Assembly: GCA_938074585.1 (NCBI GenBank)
Contig: CALJEW010000332.1
Coordinates: 1 to 7,803, forward strand
Length of the DNA: 7,803 nucleotides
Direction: 5' to 3'
DNA from: an uncultured Rhodospirillales bacterium
Lineage (GTDB): Bacteria; Pseudomonadota; Alphaproteobacteria; Rhodospirillales; Casp-alpha2
The position numbers and the translations under genes are program-made. Below the pieces are notes generated by a model that was not told the DNA's origin, ran no database searches, and saw only the letters and a program-made list of their open reading frames with translations. How positions within the stretch are numbered: position 1 is the first letter of the stretch; each line of letters starts with the position of its first letter. Positions 5,701 to 7,803 of the stretch are shown here, piece by piece.

Positions 5701-6471
5701 ATGATTACTTCTTCTCAACTCAGCGCGCATTCAAAAGTGAAACACGGCTTCTTCACCCGCTGGGATGGGGTTAGTGGCGGGGTCTATAGAGGGCTTAATT
5801 GCGGCTACGGTTCGGGCGATGATAATGCAAACATCGATCAAAACCGTGCCATTGCTATGGCCAAATTAGGCATTATGCGCGAAGATTTAAATACTTTGTA
5901 CCAAATTCACTCAGCCGATGTGGTAGTTGCTAAATCAGCTTGGTCGATTGATGAACGCCCGAAAGCTGATGCACTTGTTACCGATCAGCCGGGCCTTGCC
6001 ATTGGCGTTATAACAGCCGACTGCACGCCCGTATTATTTGCCGATCCAAAAGCAGGCGTTATTGGTGCGGCTCATGCGGGGTGGAAGGGCGCGTTCAGTG
6101 GGGTGTTATCTGGTACAGTCGATCAAATGGAGCATCTTGGAGCAAAACGTGCTCATATTGTTGCCGCTGTTGGCCCGTGTATCCATCAAGAATCGTATGA
6201 AGTTGGGCCAGAGTTTATCCAATCATTTTTGGATAGAGAAGCCAATAATGCGCGATTTTTTTTACCGTCCGCTAAGGCGGATCATCATTTATTTGATTTA
6301 CCTGGTTTCGTTCTCGATGAATTGAGTGATTTAGAGCTATTCGCTGTGCAAAACGTATCCGAAGATACATATTTAGCCGATGATAAGTTTTTCAGTTACC
6401 GCCGTGCCACCCACGCCAAAGAAGCCGATTATGGGCGTTTGCTTTCAGCAATCGTGTTAACAAACGATTGA
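5701..6471 (+). CDS. pgeF: peptidoglycan editing factor PgeF (YfiH/LACC1, multicopper-oxidase-like)
   Basis: PgeF (YfiH, DUF152) belongs to a family with purine nucleoside phosphorylase-type activity; in E. coli it limits misincorporation of L-serine for L-alanine in the peptidoglycan stem by editing wrong UDP-MurNAc intermediates. At 256 residues the length is typical. The zinc-binding triad is intact: His70 in QIHSADV, Cys108 in TADCTPVLFAD, and His125 in AAHAGWKG. Other family blocks are GLNCGYGSGDD (31-41), VGPCIHQESYEVG (157-169), and the closing FSYRRATH (231-238). There is no signal peptide, so it is cytoplasmic. It is last in the operon and a hairpin with a T-run follows. A run of eight T lies inside the gene at 6253-6260. 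Confidence 0.95.
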   Translation: MITSSQLSAHSKVKHGFFTRWDGVSGGVYRGLNCGYGSGDDNANIDQNRAIAMAKLGIMREDLNTLYQIHSADVVVAKSAWSIDERPKADALVTDQPGLAIGVITADCTPVLFADPKAGVIGAAHAGWKGAFSGVLSGTVDQMEHLGAKRAHIVAAVGPCIHQESYEVGPEFIQSFLDREANNARFFLPSAKADHHLFDLPGFVLDELSDLELFAVQNVSEDTYLADDKFFSYRRATHAKEADYGRLLSAIVLTND

Positions 6472-6483
6472 GGATAGAAGCTT

Positions 6484-6511
6484 AATAAATGCCACATTTA
6501 TTTGTTTTTTT
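6484..6511 (+). terminator. Rho-independent terminator after pgeF
   Basis: AATAAATG (6484-6491) and CATTTATT (6495-6502) form a perfect 8-bp stem with a CCA loop, followed by TG and seven T (6505-6511). The stem is AT-rich and thus weak, but the T-run and its position 12 bases after the pgeF stop support a terminator for the operon. The leading ATG-containing arm is not a likely start. Confidence 0.6.
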
Positions 6512-6576
6512 CGTATTGCTGATGTTAGGTCTCTTGGGAACGTGCGTCATAATATAAGAACAAATAAGAAAGAATA

Positions 6577-7545
6577 ATGAACCGATATAACATAAAATTT
6601 TTGATCGTGTCCATTATCATGGCTATAGGGGCGTGCGGTCCTTTGCCACAACCTTTTACAAAAAGCTCATCTGGAAGCCGTGCTGATTTGATCCTACATC
6701 GGTTGCCGCCCGTAGTTGCTGTGAATGCGATCAATGGGGCTTCTATTCCAATGGCTAAACTTCTGGTACGAGCCGTTGCTGATGAATTAACCAAGCGAGA
6801 AGTCATTGCGTATTCAGGCGATAAAGGATCAAGTACCCACGTTTTAAATGGCTGGGTTGAACCCCCCCCAAATCGTAAGTCAAAATCATCCCCGACTTAC
6901 ATTGAATGGGCACTGACCAAGCGGACCGGCGAATTAATCACGACCTTCCGATATACGTTTAAAGCTACATCCTTGGACTGGGATTACGGCTCACCTGAAA
7001 TCATTTACGAAATTGGCCAAGGAACGGCCAATATTTTGGCCCTCGAGCTATCCGGTCCTGTGGATGCCGCAGAGCAGGTGGTTGCACAAAAAACGGGTCT
7101 GTGGATTCGCCCGGTTGCCGGTACGCCAGGTGATGGTGATTTCTCACTAACCCGTGCCATCACCTATGCATTGTCTGATGCGGGGGTGAATATCGTTAAA
7201 AAACGCGGCGATGCTGAATTTGGTTTGAAGGCACATGTGCGAATCGATTCTCCCAAATCGAATAAACAACAGGTCGAAATCAACTGGATTGTGATCGGTG
7301 ATGACGATCTTGAAATAGGGCGAGCAACGCAAAAAAATATAGTTCCTGAAGGCACCTTTAAAGTGCGTTGGGGGCAGGTGGCTGTGATGATCGCCGCGGC
7401 TGCCGCAGGTTCCGTTCGTGATATCTTGAATCGAGAACGAAACCAACGTTTAGATCAGCGAATTCAAGTTCCAATTCCCCGGTTTAATCAATATCAAAAG
7501 GATCAAAAAATGGTCTTACCACCCCCCAGCTTAACTCCAGAATAA
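6577..7545 (+). CDS. predicted lipoprotein of unknown family
   Basis: I do not recognise a named family for this 322-residue protein. The N terminus is a lipoprotein signal: N-R-Y-N-I-K, a hydrophobic core (FLIVSIIMAIG), and the lipobox IGAC with Cys20. This implies export and lipidation by Lgt, encoded in the operon just upstream. After a Pro/Ser/Gly-rich linker the mature part begins with a segment around LPPVVAVNAINGA (about 43-55). The mature protein has two roughly similar-sized parts, each with a VxxALxxxGV/VRAVADEL-like helix followed by beta-strands (about 44-158 and 168-265), a hydrophobic AVMIAAAAAGSV stretch near 270, and a Gln/Pro-rich tail. Residue 22 is proline, not aspartate, so the inner-membrane retention signal of E. 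coli is absent at +2. The weak AAGAAAG precedes the ATG. An 8-C run at 6862-6869 encodes Pro-Pro-Pro. Confidence 0.78.
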   Translation: MNRYNIKFLIVSIIMAIGACGPLPQPFTKSSSGSRADLILHRLPPVVAVNAINGASIPMAKLLVRAVADELTKREVIAYSGDKGSSTHVLNGWVEPPPNRKSKSSPTYIEWALTKRTGELITTFRYTFKATSLDWDYGSPEIIYEIGQGTANILALELSGPVDAAEQVVAQKTGLWIRPVAGTPGDGDFSLTRAITYALSDAGVNIVKKRGDAEFGLKAHVRIDSPKSNKQQVEINWIVIGDDDLEIGRATQKNIVPEGTFKVRWGQVAVMIAAAAAGSVRDILNRERNQRLDQRIQVPIPRFNQYQKDQKMVLPPPSLTPE

Positions 7546-7559
7546 TCGCCTATCTGGAG
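7535..7559 (+). repeat. 6+6 inverted repeat over the lipoprotein gene stop
   Basis: CTCCAG (7535-7540) and CTGGAG (7554-7559) pair across 13 bases that include the TAA stop. No T-run follows; instead comes ATATATAAT. It could be a weak 3' hairpin that stabilises the message, but it is too short to be sure. Confidence 0.3.
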
Positions 7560-7566
7560 CCTCATA

Positions 7567-7572
7567 TATAAT
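7567..7572 (+). promoter_or_regulatory. -10-like TATAAT downstream of the lipoprotein gene
   Basis: TATAAT is an exact -10 match, but the expected -35 position (around 7544-7549) reads AATCGC, so the promoter is doubtful. It would give a leader of about 140 bases for the gene starting at 7719. The surrounding 7546-7718 otherwise contains no feature I can support except a 27-codon frame discussed in the findings. Confidence 0.22.
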
Positions 7573-7712
7573 GCCCTAGAGCGATATGATTGGTGTTTAA
7601 TTCGGTTGAAATGCTTTTTTCGTGATCTTGATGAAAGTTGCCGATAGAGTTATTCATGGAATAGGGCGATGTCTGTCGTCTTTTTTGTACGGAAACTTGG
7701 GGCGTCGGAAAA

Positions 7713-7731
7713 CCAACAATGCGATTGTTGG
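7713..7731 (+). promoter_or_regulatory. 8-bp hairpin enclosing a start codon
   Basis: CCAACAAT (7713-7720) and ATTGTTGG (7724-7731) pair perfectly around the loop GCG. The ATG of the putative lipoprotein gene spans 7719-7721 and so lies at the top of the stem and in the loop, which could limit ribosome access. A second hairpin, CCAGCT/AGCTGG (7759-7777), follows within the signal-peptide codons. Confidence 0.4.
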
Positions 7732-7803
7732 TGTATGCCACTAAAGCTCTGACCCCTGCCAGCTTGGCTCTAGCTGGTTGCTGTTTTACTATGCCGGACA
7801 GCT
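7719..7803 (+). CDS. start of a second putative lipoprotein gene, cut by the window edge
   Basis: From the ATG at 7719 the frame stays open to the end (28 codons). It encodes a short lipoprotein-type signal: a positively charged start (M-R-L-L), a lysine at residue 9, a hydrophobic run ending in SLALAGC, then C-F-T-M-P-D-S. LAGC is a consensus lipobox with Cys20. The nearest ribosome binding site is the weak CGGAAA seven bases upstream. The frame has no other start back to a TAG at 7662-7664. The signal-peptide pattern is convincing, but the segment is short and the family cannot be told. Confidence 0.48.
   Translation, partial: MRLLVYATKALTPASLALAGCCFTMPDS

Noticed and set aside
6253..6260. 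Run of eight T in pgeF as a slippage site
   Set aside because: It encodes Phe-Phe-Leu in a conserved-length protein; nothing suggests an alternative product.
7681..7803. Structured end of the window as a tmRNA, 6S RNA or tRNA
   Set aside because: The hairpins do not match the conserved parts of these RNAs that I can recall, and a signal-peptide frame explains the second hairpin region better.

Overview
The window looks like chromosomal sequence from an alphaproteobacterium of moderate-to-low GC. The evidence is a phasin of the alphaproteobacterial Phasin_2 type, a ybjN-type gene directly upstream of proC, a ubiK (BMFP-domain) gene divergent from an envelope operon, and a tightly packed lgt / NDUFAF7-like methyltransferase / pgeF run. 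HldD implies heptose-containing LPS. I see no integrase, transposase, tRNA, rRNA or CRISPR-Cas gene.

Left part, minus strand (1-2659). Reading right to left: ubiK, a 282-base intergenic stretch with a promoter and several inverted repeats, a YbjN-family gene and proC 38 bases apart (probably one transcript), then a phasin gene interrupted by one in-frame TAA. A further gene may start on the minus strand at base 17 and run off the left edge.

Right part, plus strand (2803-7803). hldD, lgt, the NDUFAF7/MidA-like methyltransferase gene and pgeF form a compact operon: 16-base gap, 4-base ATGA overlap, 18-base gap. It has a promoter upstream of hldD embedded in a 9+9 inverted repeat, and a hairpin plus T-run terminator after pgeF. 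The theme is envelope biogenesis: LPS heptose synthesis, lipoprotein lipidation and peptidoglycan quality control. A gene for a lipoprotein of unknown family follows (6577-7545), itself a likely Lgt substrate. At the right edge a second lipoprotein gene seems to begin at 7719.

Most striking signals: (1) the phasin split by a single nonsense codon, with an ATG two codons later; (2) a lone hairpin at 2188-2203 that matches the core of type V-A (Cas12a) CRISPR repeats, with no array around it; (3) an 8-base word, GCATTGCA, shared by the control regions of the phasin gene and hldD, in both cases inside an inverted repeat next to promoter elements; (4) a start codon buried in a perfect 8-bp hairpin at 7713-7731. 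None amounts to a proven new system; they are regulatory or degenerative features in an otherwise ordinary housekeeping region.
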